64,000 nucleotides of DNA from Dyadobacter fanqingshengii (GTDB lineage Bacteria > Bacteroidota > Bacteroidia > Cytophagales > Spirosomataceae). The stretch covers positions 4,834,501-4,898,500 of the forward strand of contig NZ_CP098806.1 of the NCBI RefSeq assembly GCF_023822005.2. The letters run 5' to 3'. The translations under genes were made by a program, and so were the position numbers. This document shows positions 16,141 to 24,251 of the stretch, in pieces (position 1 is the stretch's first letter; every line of letters begins with the position of its first letter). The notes under the pieces were generated by a model. It did not search any database and was not told the origin of the DNA. It saw nothing but the letters and a program-made list of their open reading frames with translations.

Positions 16141-16974
16141 TTACAGGATAATGGTTCGGTTGCCGTGAATAAACACGCGATCATTGAAAACCAGCTTCAA
16201 AGCCTTCGACAAAACACCCTTTTCCGTATCCCTTCCCAATGTAGCCATATCGGACGCAGTTTGCCTGTGATCGACAGATTTTACATCCTGCGCAATGATG
16301 GGCCCTTCGTCCAGATCGTTGTTTACAAAATGCGCTGTGGCGCCAATAATTTTGACACCGCGCTCGTATGCTTGCCTGTAAGGATTAGCGCCGATGAACG
16401 CCGGAAGGAAGGAATGGTGAATGTTAATGATCTTATCCGGAAAGTGATCCACAAAATTGGGCGTAATCACGCGCATATATTTTGCCAGCACAAGATATTC
16501 CGGCCTGTAAATGTCCAGGGTTCTCAGAATCGCCTCCTCATGCTCCTCACGCGAGCGGTTCTCGTGCGAAATAAAGTGAAACGGAATGCCAAATTTGCCC
16601 ACAAGCGGCTGTAACGTGTTGTAATTGCTAATCACTGCGTGGATCGTTGCATCCAGTTCATCGAAAGCATAACGGATCAGCAATTCACCAAGGCAATGAT
16701 GCTCCTTGGTCACCATAAGCACTATATCCTTCTTCTTTTTAGGGTTAATGCGCAGGTTAAGCCCGGCCGGAAGGTCCGACTTTAAAACTTCCATCAGTTT
16801 GTCAATATCCGTCTCACCCTCAAACTCTGTCCGCATAAAGAAATATTTGGATGGACTTACATATTCATCATTGCGTATAATGTTCTGATTATGAGCAAAA
16901 AGTATGCGGGTAACCTGATAAATCAAGCCTTTGTGATCAGGCCCGTCCATCAATAAGATATGTCGTTGGATCAT
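16141..16974 (-). CDS. purU: Formyltetrahydrofolate deformylase
   Basis: PurU hydrolyses 10-formyl-tetrahydrofolate to formate and tetrahydrofolate, balancing one-carbon pools. The 277-residue protein has an N-terminal ACT domain (HILLMDGPDHKGLIYQVTRI) and a formyltransferase-fold catalytic domain with the conserved motifs KEHHCLGELLIRY, HHSFLPAFIGANPY, GATAHFVNNDLDEGPIIAQ and RDTEKGVLSKA. The asparagine-histidine-aspartate triad of the family is present in those segments. It is convergent to leuA with a shared terminator and divergent from the sulfoxide reductase. Confidence 0.96.
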   Translation of the reverse strand: MIQRHILLMDGPDHKGLIYQVTRILFAHNQNIIRNDEYVSPSKYFFMRTEFEGETDIDKLMEVLKSDLPAGLNLRINPKKKKDIVLMVTKEHHCLGELLIRYAFDELDATIHAVISNYNTLQPLVGKFGIPFHFISHENRSREEHEEAILRTLDIYRPEYLVLAKYMRVITPNFVDHFPDKIINIHHSFLPAFIGANPYRQAYERGVKIIGATAHFVNNDLDEGPIIAQDVKSVDHRQTASDMATLGRDTEKGVLSKALKLVFNDRVFIHGNRTIIL

Positions 16975-17091
16975 TCGTTTTAAACTAAATGGACTTAAAA
17001 TTAATATTTAACCAGCTATATTTTTTCAAAGGGCGCGGTAACTTATCTCCTTTGACGACTGTTTCCAAGATTGACATCGATATTTACCGCA

Positions 17092-17577
17092 ATGGCAGAA
17101 GAACTATTAGTCCCCACAAGCACGGACCGGGCAACGGTTTACAATGCATTATTTCCTCAAATTGAAGCATTGGTTGTAACAGAAAGCGACCTGATCGCAA
17201 ATCTGGCAAATGTTACTGCGGCATTAAAAGAAGCATTCGGCTTTTTTTGGGTAGGTTTTTATATTGTAAAAGAAGGCCAATTGGTGCTGGGGCCCTTCCA
17301 GGGTCCTATTGCCTGCACGCGCATCGCATTTGACAAAGGCGTTTGCGGAGCCAGCTACTCTCAGCAAAAGACATTAATAGTGCCCGACGTTGAAGAATTT
17401 CCGGGCCACATTGCCTGCAATTCAGCTTCAAAATCCGAGATTGTAATTCCTGTATTTCATCGCAACGGAACCGTCGCAATGGTGCTGGATGTGGACAGCG
17501 ACCAGCTGAACGATTTCAGCGAAGTTGATGCCAGAGAACTGGGAAAGATTCTCAGGTTAATAGAGAGAAAATTGTAA
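17092..17577 (+). CDS. msrC: Free methionine-(R)-sulfoxide reductase (GAF domain)
   Basis: fRMsr reduces free methionine-R-sulfoxide using cysteine thiol chemistry. The 161-residue single GAF domain has the family signature with Cys75 (GPIACTRIAFDKGVCGAS), Cys85 and Cys109 (FPGHIACNSASKSEIVIP), matching the three conserved cysteines of the E. coli enzyme. I use the ATG at 17092; an earlier in-frame ATG at 17071 adds seven residues not expected in the family. Stand-alone gene with a terminator behind it. Confidence 0.93.
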   Translation: MAEELLVPTSTDRATVYNALFPQIEALVVTESDLIANLANVTAALKEAFGFFWVGFYIVKEGQLVLGPFQGPIACTRIAFDKGVCGASYSQQKTLIVPDVEEFPGHIACNSASKSEIVIPVFHRNGTVAMVLDVDSDQLNDFSEVDARELGKILRLIERKL

Positions 17578-17589
17578 CAGATAACGCAA

Positions 17590-17623
17590 AAAAGCCTTGC
17601 CATCCGGGAATAGCAAGGCTTTT
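17590..17623. terminator. Terminator between msrC and the YciI-like gene
   Basis: AAAAGCCTTGC (17590-17600) pairs with GCAAGGCTTTT (17613-17623), an 11-bp stem with 12-nt loop and a nearby T-rich stretch. It can serve both convergent genes. Confidence 0.85.
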
Positions 17624-17639
17624 CATATTTTTAAAATAC

Positions 17640-17936
17640 CTAGTTCAGCGAGAACATAGGCAGCCTCAGCGCAACCACATTGTTGAACATGAGTTTGGAT
17701 ATTTTTGGATCCATGTAATCAATCAGCGGGAACTCCGAAACGAGCGACATTACTTCAAACTCGCTCTCTGCCCTCACCACACACCAAAGTTTGGAATAAT
17801 CATCAGACAGGGCATAGGACATCAGTCGTCCTTGCTCCATCATTTCATTAATTTTCTTTCTCTGAGCAGGTATTTTCGCTGTAAAATCTTCCGACATGAC
17901 AGCCGGAAGTTGAATTTCAACCATGTATTGGCTCAT
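17640..17936 (-). CDS. YciI/muconolactone-isomerase-like small protein
   Basis: A 98-residue protein that looks like a dimeric alpha/beta-barrel (ferredoxin-like) protein: MVEIQLPAVMSEDFTAKIPAQ at the start, then MEQGRLMSYALSDDYSKLWC and a C-terminal strand region. This pattern is shared with YciI and muconolactone delta-isomerase relatives. No catalytic role can be assigned. It is divergent from the sigma factor gene and convergent to msrC. Confidence 0.75.
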   Translation of the reverse strand: MSQYMVEIQLPAVMSEDFTAKIPAQRKKINEMMEQGRLMSYALSDDYSKLWCVVRAESEFEVMSLVSEFPLIDYMDPKISKLMFNNVVALRLPMFSLN

Positions 17937-18131
17937 TGGTGATAGAAGTTAGGTGTACAGAAATACCTTAGCGTTTACTTCACTGTTATTAAAAGGATAT
18001 GCGTCAATGATTAGTTCCTGCATGTAATGTAGTAAAGATTCTCAAAAAACCTTTTTTACTTTTTCCAACCATTTCAATGTGCATCGTGTCAAACCTATTA
18101 CCAAATGCCTTGTTCAGAATTGCGCAATGCG

Positions 18132-18162
18132 TTAGCCATGAAACAGTATTCAACTATCTTTG
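18132..18162 (+). promoter_or_regulatory. Predicted promoter of the ECF sigma factor gene
   Basis: TATCTTTG at 18155-18162 is a full match to TAnnTTTG, with TTAG at 18132-18135 nineteen nucleotides upstream as a weak -33 element. This would give a 5' untranslated region of about 50 nt. The rest of the 283-nt gap upstream shows nothing else I can identify. Confidence 0.5.
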
Positions 18163-18219
18163 GGATAGCGGTGCTGATTTTTTTAAAAATAAACCGAACG
18201 AAGCACCCCTAAACTTCGG

Positions 18220-18789
18220 ATGACCTTTAACGAACAGGAATTAGTGCAAGGCTGCAAGCAGCGCAACCGGACTGCCCAAAGACAACTTTATGACGTCTTC
18301 GGGGGCAAGCTGTTTGCTATATGCCTGCGTTACACTAAAAACCGGACGGATGCAGAGGATGTTTTGCAAGATGCATTTATTAAAATTTATGAAAATATAG
18401 ATTCATTCAGGAACGATAGCCCATTAGAGTACTGGCTCCGTTCTGTTGTAGTGAATACGGCTTTGAACCATCTGAGGCAGCAAAAATATTTGAAAGACCT
18501 GGATGACATTGATTTACACCATAATGGCATTGCTGATAAGGAAGTAACATTGGGGGATTTTCAGTTGAAACAACTTTTGGAAGTCATACAAGAGTTGCCG
18601 CCTGGATGCCAGACCATTTTTAACCTGTATGCCATTGAAGGTTATCAGCACAATGAAATAGCCCAAAAGCTGGGCATATCCGAAGGAACCTCAAAGTCGC
18701 AATATGCGCGGGCAAGAGGACTTCTTCAACAAAAATTGAACAAAGAAAAAAGATTTAATGATGGATCCGTCCGAGATAAACAACTTTGA
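18220..18789 (+). CDS. ECF-type RNA polymerase sigma factor
   Basis: The 189-residue protein has region 2 (FAICLRYTKNRTDAEDVLQD, AFIKIYENIDSFR, LEYWLRSVVVNTALNHLR) and region 4 (LPPGCQTIFNLYAIEGYQHN, EIAQKLGISEGTSKSQYARA), with no region 3, as in the ECF group. It would direct RNA polymerase to a specific set of envelope genes. Its last 32 nt overlap the start of a transmembrane protein with an anti-sigma-like N-terminus, so the two are probably translationally coupled partners. Confidence 0.95.
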   Translation: MTFNEQELVQGCKQRNRTAQRQLYDVFGGKLFAICLRYTKNRTDAEDVLQDAFIKIYENIDSFRNDSPLEYWLRSVVVNTALNHLRQQKYLKDLDDIDLHHNGIADKEVTLGDFQLKQLLEVIQELPPGCQTIFNLYAIEGYQHNEIAQKLGISEGTSKSQYARARGLLQQKLNKEKRFNDGSVRDKQL

Positions 18790-20347
18790 AGATCAGTGGC
18801 GTAAGGCTTTGAAAGAAGCCTCCGAAGCTCCTCCTCAATCCGTTTGGGAGGGAATAGAGGCGCGTCTCGATCAGCAGGAAGATAAAGGAATGATATTGCC
18901 GCTTTGGTGGCAGTCGACTAAGATATGGTATGCAGCAGCCTCCATTGCCGCGCTGTTGCTGGTAGGCGGTGGGATTTGGTATTCCAATTCAGGAATAAAA
19001 GGAAATAGAGTTAATACTGACATTGCTGTTCAACATGAAGCAAAAGAATCCATATCGCCTGAAAATAGCCCATCTGAAAAAGCATCACCAGAAGCGGCAA
19101 TAAGCGCGGATGCCGGGAAGGAACAAGTGGCATTGGAAGAAAATAAAGCGGAAAGTTCAAAGGATGCAAGTAAGCGGGCAATTGGCGAGGAAAACCAGAC
19201 ATTAGCATTCGAAAAATCTGCGCAAAGCACTTCGGATGCGGCGAGAAACAATGCATTGAGATCAAATAGTAAAGGGTCAGTTTCTGCTGCAAAAAGTGCT
19301 GATATAGAAACTGGAAGCTCGGGCAATGTGTCAGCTGAGGACCGGGATGCAGCAGTGGCCAGATCGGAAAAACCTGTAACTGCGCCGGTTGACAACAATG
19401 TTAGTCAGGATTATGCTGCTGCGGTTGCCAATGAAAGCAATGTGAATAACGAAGCAGCTGCCGCAACTGAATCCGGCATGGTGCTGGCATTGTTGCCAAC
19501 AACGCCTTTCAGCGATCTGGACATTCATGTGCAAAAACGTTATGTGTTCTTCCGTCCCGATGTTAAAAAAGAACAACCCGTTGCTCCCGCAAAAAATACC
19601 GAATATTATGCTGCGCTAAGCCTTATGCCGGCATCATTTAATCCAAATCTTAAAGTGAAAGAAGCGCCTGTGGGCTTTTCCGGGCAATCATTATCGACAA
19701 GAAGGGCCGTTTCAGGAACCAGCGAAGCGGGTGCTTCCTATGCCGTTCAAACGCAAGGTGGAATGAAGCTTTCCAAGCATTGGTCGGTTGAAATGGGTGT
19801 GAGTTATCTCAAAGGAAATTCAACTTACGAAGGCGGTGGCTATGTAATGAATGCATTCAGTAATAAGTCTGCAAATGTTTTAGAGAACGCCTATGCTGGC
19901 GTAGCACCTGGTTTTGCAGGAATGAACGGAGATAAAGCAGCTGATTTTGTCAATAACGGGGCACTTTATATCGATGTGGCCAAAACGGTCAGCAACAATT
20001 ATCAATATCTGCAACTGCCCGTGCAAGCCGGATTTACAATTTATCCTGAGAAAAAATTCAATGCTTCCATCTTGGGTGGAATGATGGCCAATTTCTTTCT
20101 CAGCAATGAGTTGGAGTCGGCATCAGGTGAAATTATCACCACCAAAGCCAGCGACGAAATATACAGAAGCATGAACTGGGCCGCGACCACAGGCTTGCGG
20201 TTTAATTACAGGCTCTCTACACGCTGGAATGCAAATCTGACGGGATCTTACCAGAAGTCGGTAACGTCCGGTTTCAGGTCTAACCAAAGCCTGGATTCCC
20301 GGCCTTACTTGTACGGCATTTCATGGGGAATGCGCTATTCTTTTTGA
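18758..20347 (+). CDS. Anti-sigma-like protein fused to an outer-membrane beta-barrel
   Basis: The 529-residue protein has four parts. Residues 1-45 are a cytosolic segment (FEDQWRKALKEASEAPPQSV) of the kind found in proteins paired with Bacteroidota ECF factors. Residues 55-76 form one membrane helix (KIWYAAASIAALLLVGGGIW). Residues 85-240 are Ala/Ser/Glu/Asn-rich low-complexity sequence that may cross the periplasm. The C-terminal 250 residues look like an outer-membrane barrel (alternating aromatic and polar strands, final WGMRYSF). It overlaps the sigma factor gene by 32 nt. A protein anchored in both membranes that holds the sigma factor is an inference. ATG codons at 18758 and 18761 are both possible starts. 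Confidence 0.8.
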   Translation: MMDPSEINNFEDQWRKALKEASEAPPQSVWEGIEARLDQQEDKGMILPLWWQSTKIWYAAASIAALLLVGGGIWYSNSGIKGNRVNTDIAVQHEAKESISPENSPSEKASPEAAISADAGKEQVALEENKAESSKDASKRAIGEENQTLAFEKSAQSTSDAARNNALRSNSKGSVSAAKSADIETGSSGNVSAEDRDAAVARSEKPVTAPVDNNVSQDYAAAVANESNVNNEAAAATESGMVLALLPTTPFSDLDIHVQKRYVFFRPDVKKEQPVAPAKNTEYYAALSLMPASFNPNLKVKEAPVGFSGQSLSTRRAVSGTSEAGASYAVQTQGGMKLSKHWSVEMGVSYLKGNSTYEGGGYVMNAFSNKSANVLENAYAGVAPGFAGMNGDKAADFVNNGALYIDVAKTVSNNYQYLQLPVQAGFTIYPEKKFNASILGGMMANFFLSNELESASGEIITTKASDEIYRSMNWAATTGLRFNYRLSTRWNANLTGSYQKSVTSGFRSNQSLDSRPYLYGISWGMRYSF

Positions 20348-20425
20348 AATAATACGAAGCAGGTTCCAACCATTTTTTGATTTTGTGAATCTAGCATAAT
20401 GTAGATTCCAGAAAATCTATTAGCC

Positions 20426-21661
20426 ATGAATAAGATCCTTAAATCATTATTAATCCCAGGAGTCGTTGCCGGCGCAATTTTCGGCTGCACTAACGACAAC
20501 CCAGGCCCGGACAATGCGCCGAATCCGGTTAACCCGGTTGAGATTCCAGCCCGCATTTCAGAAGGCACGAATGATTTTTCATTTAATTTCCTGCACACAT
20601 TACAGCAAACGCAGGCTCCGGATGGAAATCTGTTTGTATCGCCGCTGAGCCTGCATATGGCACTAGGCATGCTGCTTAATGGCGCCGAGCAGGAAACCGC
20701 AGATGAAATTCTTAAAGCCCTTGAAATGGAAGGCGTTTCACTCTCGGATCTCAACAATGCTTACAAAACATTGATCAACGACCTGCCCGTTGCTGATGCG
20801 AAAGTAAATCTGGGTCTTGCCAATTCCCTTTGGTATAAAAGTGATTTTGAGGTGAAGCCTGATTTTCAATCTGTTTTGAAGAATTCATTTAACGCCGAAG
20901 CGACAGGCCTCCCCTTTAATAATGCTGCAAAAGACAAGATTAATCAATGGGCAAGCGATAAAACGAATGGTAAGATTAAACAAGTCATCAAAGAGATCAC
21001 ACCTGATCACGTGATGTTTCTGCTCAATGCATTGTATTTCAAAGGCGACTGGAAATATCAGTTTGACGCGAAAAATACAAGAGATGAGACATTTAAGCTG
21101 GAAAATGGAAGTGGAAAGCCTGTGAAAATGATGTATGCCAAATCCAGCTTCAAAAATTTCAGCGCAGCCGGTTACGACATGGTGCAGCTTCCCTACGCGA
21201 ATGGGCAGTTTAACATGACATTGCTCGTTCCAAAAGGAGAAAATACGGTGAATAAAATGCTTACTGACTTCAACTCCGGTGACTGGGAGCGGTTTCGTAC
21301 CGGAACATCAGAGTCAAACATAGAAGTAGGCTTGCCCAGATTTACATTGGAATATTCGGCTCAGCTGAAACAAACTTTGGAAAAAATGGGCATTCAAAAA
21401 GCATTCACTTCCGCAGCAGAACTCGGCAAGATCCATGCAACCGCTGATCTGTTTGTGGATTTTGTAAAACAGGACACCTTTTTGGGTATTGATGAAAAAG
21501 GAACAGAAGCTGCCGCAGTTACTTCCATTGGCATTGGTGTCACATCGGTTGGCCCGAATCAAAAAATCGTCTGCAACCGACCATTCGCATTAATTATTAG
21601 TGAAAATACATCCAATACAATACTTTTTATGGGTAGGATCAACAACCCGGAAAGCAAATAG
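20426..21661 (+). CDS. Serpin-family protease inhibitor, lipoprotein
   Basis: The 411-residue protein has a lipoprotein signal with Cys21 (AGAIFGCTND), a proline/asparagine linker, then a full serpin fold: NLFVSPLSLHMALGMLLNGA, FLLNALYFKGDWKYQFD, and the C-terminal NRPFALIISENTSNTILFMG. The reactive-centre loop is at residues 357-377. The hinge GTEAAAVTS has small residues from P15 to P9, as expected for an inhibitory serpin. By spacing, P1-P1' would be Thr373-Ser374, which suggests an elastase-like or other small-residue target; this is inference. Bacterial serpins are uncommon. It stands alone between the sigma/barrel pair and the LVIVD gene. Confidence 0.93.
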   Translation: MNKILKSLLIPGVVAGAIFGCTNDNPGPDNAPNPVNPVEIPARISEGTNDFSFNFLHTLQQTQAPDGNLFVSPLSLHMALGMLLNGAEQETADEILKALEMEGVSLSDLNNAYKTLINDLPVADAKVNLGLANSLWYKSDFEVKPDFQSVLKNSFNAEATGLPFNNAAKDKINQWASDKTNGKIKQVIKEITPDHVMFLLNALYFKGDWKYQFDAKNTRDETFKLENGSGKPVKMMYAKSSFKNFSAAGYDMVQLPYANGQFNMTLLVPKGENTVNKMLTDFNSGDWERFRTGTSESNIEVGLPRFTLEYSAQLKQTLEKMGIQKAFTSAAELGKIHATADLFVDFVKQDTFLGIDEKGTEAAAVTSIGIGVTSVGPNQKIVCNRPFALIISENTSNTILFMGRINNPESK

Positions 21662-21694
21662 CATAATCTGTTAGCCATAAGATATTAAAGATAA

Positions 21695-21720
21695 AAAATG
21701 CCGGTAGTCCTGGCATTTTC
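21695..21720 (+). terminator. First terminator after the serpin gene
   Basis: AAAATGCC (21695-21702) pairs with GGCATTTT (21712-21719), 8 bp with a 9-nt loop. Confidence 0.6.
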
Positions 21721-21730
21721 GGGGTGCGTT

Positions 21731-21766
21731 ATCGTCCGGAGGCCTTGCTTTCGGACGATTTTGTTT
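21731..21766 (+). terminator. Second terminator after the serpin gene
   Basis: ATCGTCCG (21731-21738) pairs with CGGACGAT (21752-21759), 8 bp, followed by a T-rich TTTGTTTT. It lies in tandem with the previous hairpin. Confidence 0.65.
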
Positions 21767-21852
21767 TGCGTTACAACCAATTACAAAATAGCGGTGTCAT
21801 GCATTAAACCGAGTATAAATGTGATTTTTACTATCCTCTAAACCTAACTGCC

Positions 21853-23154
21853 ATGAAACCCAGACTTCTCCATTTATTTATTCTCCTGGTCGCCGTAACG
21901 TTCTGGTCATGCAACGATCAATGCAAGGAAACACGTGTTACAAGGCGCTTCACCAATGTTACGCGCTCAGTGTTGGAGCTGCGGACGATGCTGAAAACTG
22001 AATCACCGAGATCACTCGAACGTCCTGGCAAAATGTACATTAAGGGTGATTATCTGTTTGTGAATGAGGTAAAAGAGGGTATTCACATTATCAATAATAA
22101 AGACAAGTCGCACCCCGAATTTATTACCTTCATCCGCATTCCCGGAAACGGCGATATGGCTGTTCGTGATAACATTTTGTATGCCGACAGCTTCACGGAT
22201 CTCGTCGCCATCGACATTAGCGATCCGAAGAATCCCAAGGAAATAGAGCGGATTAAGAATGTTTTCAAAAACGGCAACTTTGATGGCGGCATCTGGACGT
22301 TTAACGAAACCACGGGCGCCATTAGCGACCAGAATGTGGATTTTGTGACCGAAACAGTGACTGTAAATTGCGAGGATGGTATAAACCCGAGTTCCTGGTG
22401 GGAACGAGGCTGGCTGGCCGACAGGGCTTTCGCGACGGCGATGTCTTCCGCCTCATCCGCATCAGCGCCTGGTTCGGGTGGAAGCAACGGACAGGCGGGG
22501 TCCATGGCACGTTTTGCGCTACATCAAAATTTTCTTTACACGGTTACCCAAACCAGCCTGCATCTGTTTAATGTCGCAACGCCTTCAAAACCAAAGGATT
22601 TTGCGACTGTGAATTTTGGATGGGGCATAGAGACCATTTTCCCTTATGAGAACAAGCTTTTCATAGGTTCTGCCACAGGCATGTTTATTTTTGACAACAG
22701 CAATCCTGCAGATCCCAAACAACTTTCCATGTTTCAGCATGGACGGGCCTGTGACCCGGTTGTGGTGCAGGATAACATTGCTTATGTGACCATCAGGAGC
22801 GGAACTGCTTGTCCTGGAACACAAAACCAACTCGATCTTGTGGATGTGAGCGATCCTTCCGCGCCGCAGCTCATCAAAAGCTATCAAATGGAAAGTCCGC
22901 ACGGATTAAGCATTGATTCCCCCACATTATATCTCTGCGAAGGAGCGCACGGGCTCAAAGTTTTTGATGTAAAAGACAAATTCAAAATTGACAAAAACTT
23001 GCTCGCACACTTCAAGGATATGGACGCCTATGATGTGATTTCGTTGGGAAAAACACTGCTTTTGATCGGGAAAGACGGATTCTATCAATACGATTCCAGC
23101 AATCCGAAGGACCTGCGCCTGCTTGGTAAAATTCCAGTTGGCAAGGCGATTTAG
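21853..23154 (+). CDS. LVIVD-repeat lipoprotein
   Basis: The 433-residue protein has a lipoprotein signal with Cys20 (TFWSCNDQ) and a beta-propeller built of LVIVD-type repeats, for example LVAIDISDPKNPKEIE, MFIFDNSNPADPKQLSM, LDLVDVSDPSAPQLI, GLKVFDVKDK and FYQYDSSNPKDLRL. A serine/glycine-rich insert (SSASSASAPGSGGSNGQ) lies near residue 200. Such proteins are surface or periplasmic propellers of unknown ligand. It leads a set of three envelope genes with spacings of 28 and 4 nt, so they are likely one operon. Confidence 0.85.
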   Translation: MKPRLLHLFILLVAVTFWSCNDQCKETRVTRRFTNVTRSVLELRTMLKTESPRSLERPGKMYIKGDYLFVNEVKEGIHIINNKDKSHPEFITFIRIPGNGDMAVRDNILYADSFTDLVAIDISDPKNPKEIERIKNVFKNGNFDGGIWTFNETTGAISDQNVDFVTETVTVNCEDGINPSSWWERGWLADRAFATAMSSASSASAPGSGGSNGQAGSMARFALHQNFLYTVTQTSLHLFNVATPSKPKDFATVNFGWGIETIFPYENKLFIGSATGMFIFDNSNPADPKQLSMFQHGRACDPVVVQDNIAYVTIRSGTACPGTQNQLDLVDVSDPSAPQLIKSYQMESPHGLSIDSPTLYLCEGAHGLKVFDVKDKFKIDKNLLAHFKDMDAYDVISLGKTLLLIGKDGFYQYDSSNPKDLRLLGKIPVGKAI

Positions 23155-23182
23155 GCTCAGTTAACCTTCAAAATTCACCCCG

Positions 23183-23767
23183 ATGAAAGCAGCAATTTTA
23201 ATCATTATAGGCTGTTGGTTTATGGCTGACGGCTTGCGGGCGCAAAACCACGTCCCGCTCAAATATACAAACCATACGGAGTTTGGCGGACTGTTTGGCA
23301 GGGTAAAATACCAATTTCCCGGCAGCCCGGGCGACGAGATCATGGAAAACCGGCTGAATGTTACCTTACAGACATTCAATGGCGTAATGCTCAGCAACCG
23401 TCTCTCCGCCGGTGTGACAGTAGGCGTTGATTGGTACAAAACGGCGCTGCTAGCGCCAATTTCGGGCGGAATAAGATATGACCTGACCAAGAAAGGCGGT
23501 GTCAGATTGTTTACAACGGCAGATGTAGGATACGGTTTTGCATGGTTTCAGGATGATATAGAAGGTTACCGGACAAAGGGCGGGTTGATGTTAAATCCCG
23601 GGATAGGCCTCAGAATGGGTAAAGCGGGCGGCGCGGCTGTTACATTCACGGTAAGTTACAAGAGACAGGAAGCGCACATTGACAAGTTTCCACTCTGGGA
23701 TCAGTTGGAGCGTTCGGAAGATAGGGTTTATAACCGGCTTGCTTTAAGGTTAGGAATTAGTTTTTAA
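23183..23767 (+). CDS. Outer-membrane barrel protein of unknown function
   Basis: The 194-residue protein has a signal peptide ending near LRAQ (Bacteroidota SPI type, ...GLRAQN) and a beta-rich body with GVTVGVDWYKTALLAPISGG, LFTTADVGYGFAWF and a final NRLALRLGISF, typical of small outer-membrane beta-barrels. I do not recognise a specific family. It sits between the LVIVD lipoprotein and a META-like lipoprotein, 4 nt from the latter. Confidence 0.75.
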   Translation: MKAAILIIIGCWFMADGLRAQNHVPLKYTNHTEFGGLFGRVKYQFPGSPGDEIMENRLNVTLQTFNGVMLSNRLSAGVTVGVDWYKTALLAPISGGIRYDLTKKGGVRLFTTADVGYGFAWFQDDIEGYRTKGGLMLNPGIGLRMGKAGGAAVTFTVSYKRQEAHIDKFPLWDQLERSEDRVYNRLALRLGISF

Positions 23768-23771
23768 AGCC

Positions 23772-24251
23772 ATGAAGAAGATCATTTCTCTCATTTCATT
23801 CACATTGCTATTCGGATTAACGGCATTTCAATGTTCTGACTCGGATGCAGAAGGTGAACAACGGCTCTGCTGCGCAATGCCGCCATGCAGCGACGTAGCC
23901 TCGCTCAGCGGCACATGGCGGCTAGTTGCTTACCAGAACAACATAAGTGGGATCATGGACAATGATCCTGATACAAAGGGCAGAGGGGTTGTATTCACAT
24001 TTACAGATTCCGGTAAAGAAGGTAAAATCACAGGGCACACCTTTGCCAATGACATTGAGGGTGCTTATACTATCTCATCAGCATGCGGATTGATAATCGA
24101 CACATTTGGTGGAACGAAAGTAGGTGAACCGGGATGGAGTGGCAAAGCCTGGCTTGTGTCAGGAGCCACAGGAAGTTATACGCGGAATGGCAATCAGCTG
24201 ATTCTGAGTTTTCAGAACGGCGAATATCGTATGATCTTCAAGAAACAGTAG
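23772..24251 (+). CDS. META/lipocalin-like lipoprotein
   Basis: The 159-residue protein has a lipobox with Cys21 (LTAFQCSDSD), a short cysteine-rich stretch (RLCCAMPPCSD), and a single beta-barrel-like domain: LSGTWRLVAYQNN, VVFTFTDSGKEGKITGHTF, then GSYTRNGNQLILSFQNGEYR. This resembles META or lipocalin-like domains of Bacteroidota lipoproteins. The function is unknown. Its 3' end overlaps by 14 nt the 3' end of the convergent glycosyltransferase gene. Confidence 0.75.
   Translation: MKKIISLISFTLLFGLTAFQCSDSDAEGEQRLCCAMPPCSDVASLSGTWRLVAYQNNISGIMDNDPDTKGRGVVFTFTDSGKEGKITGHTFANDIEGAYTISSACGLIIDTFGGTKVGEPGWSGKAWLVSGATGSYTRNGNQLILSFQNGEYRMIFKKQ

Noticed and set aside
18138..18212. 24-residue hydrophobic frame (MKQYSTIFGIAVLIFLK...) ending 7 nt before the sigma factor gene
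   Set aside because: The predicted promoter -7 element (18155-18162) lies inside it, so the transcript would start after its ATG. No other support for translation.
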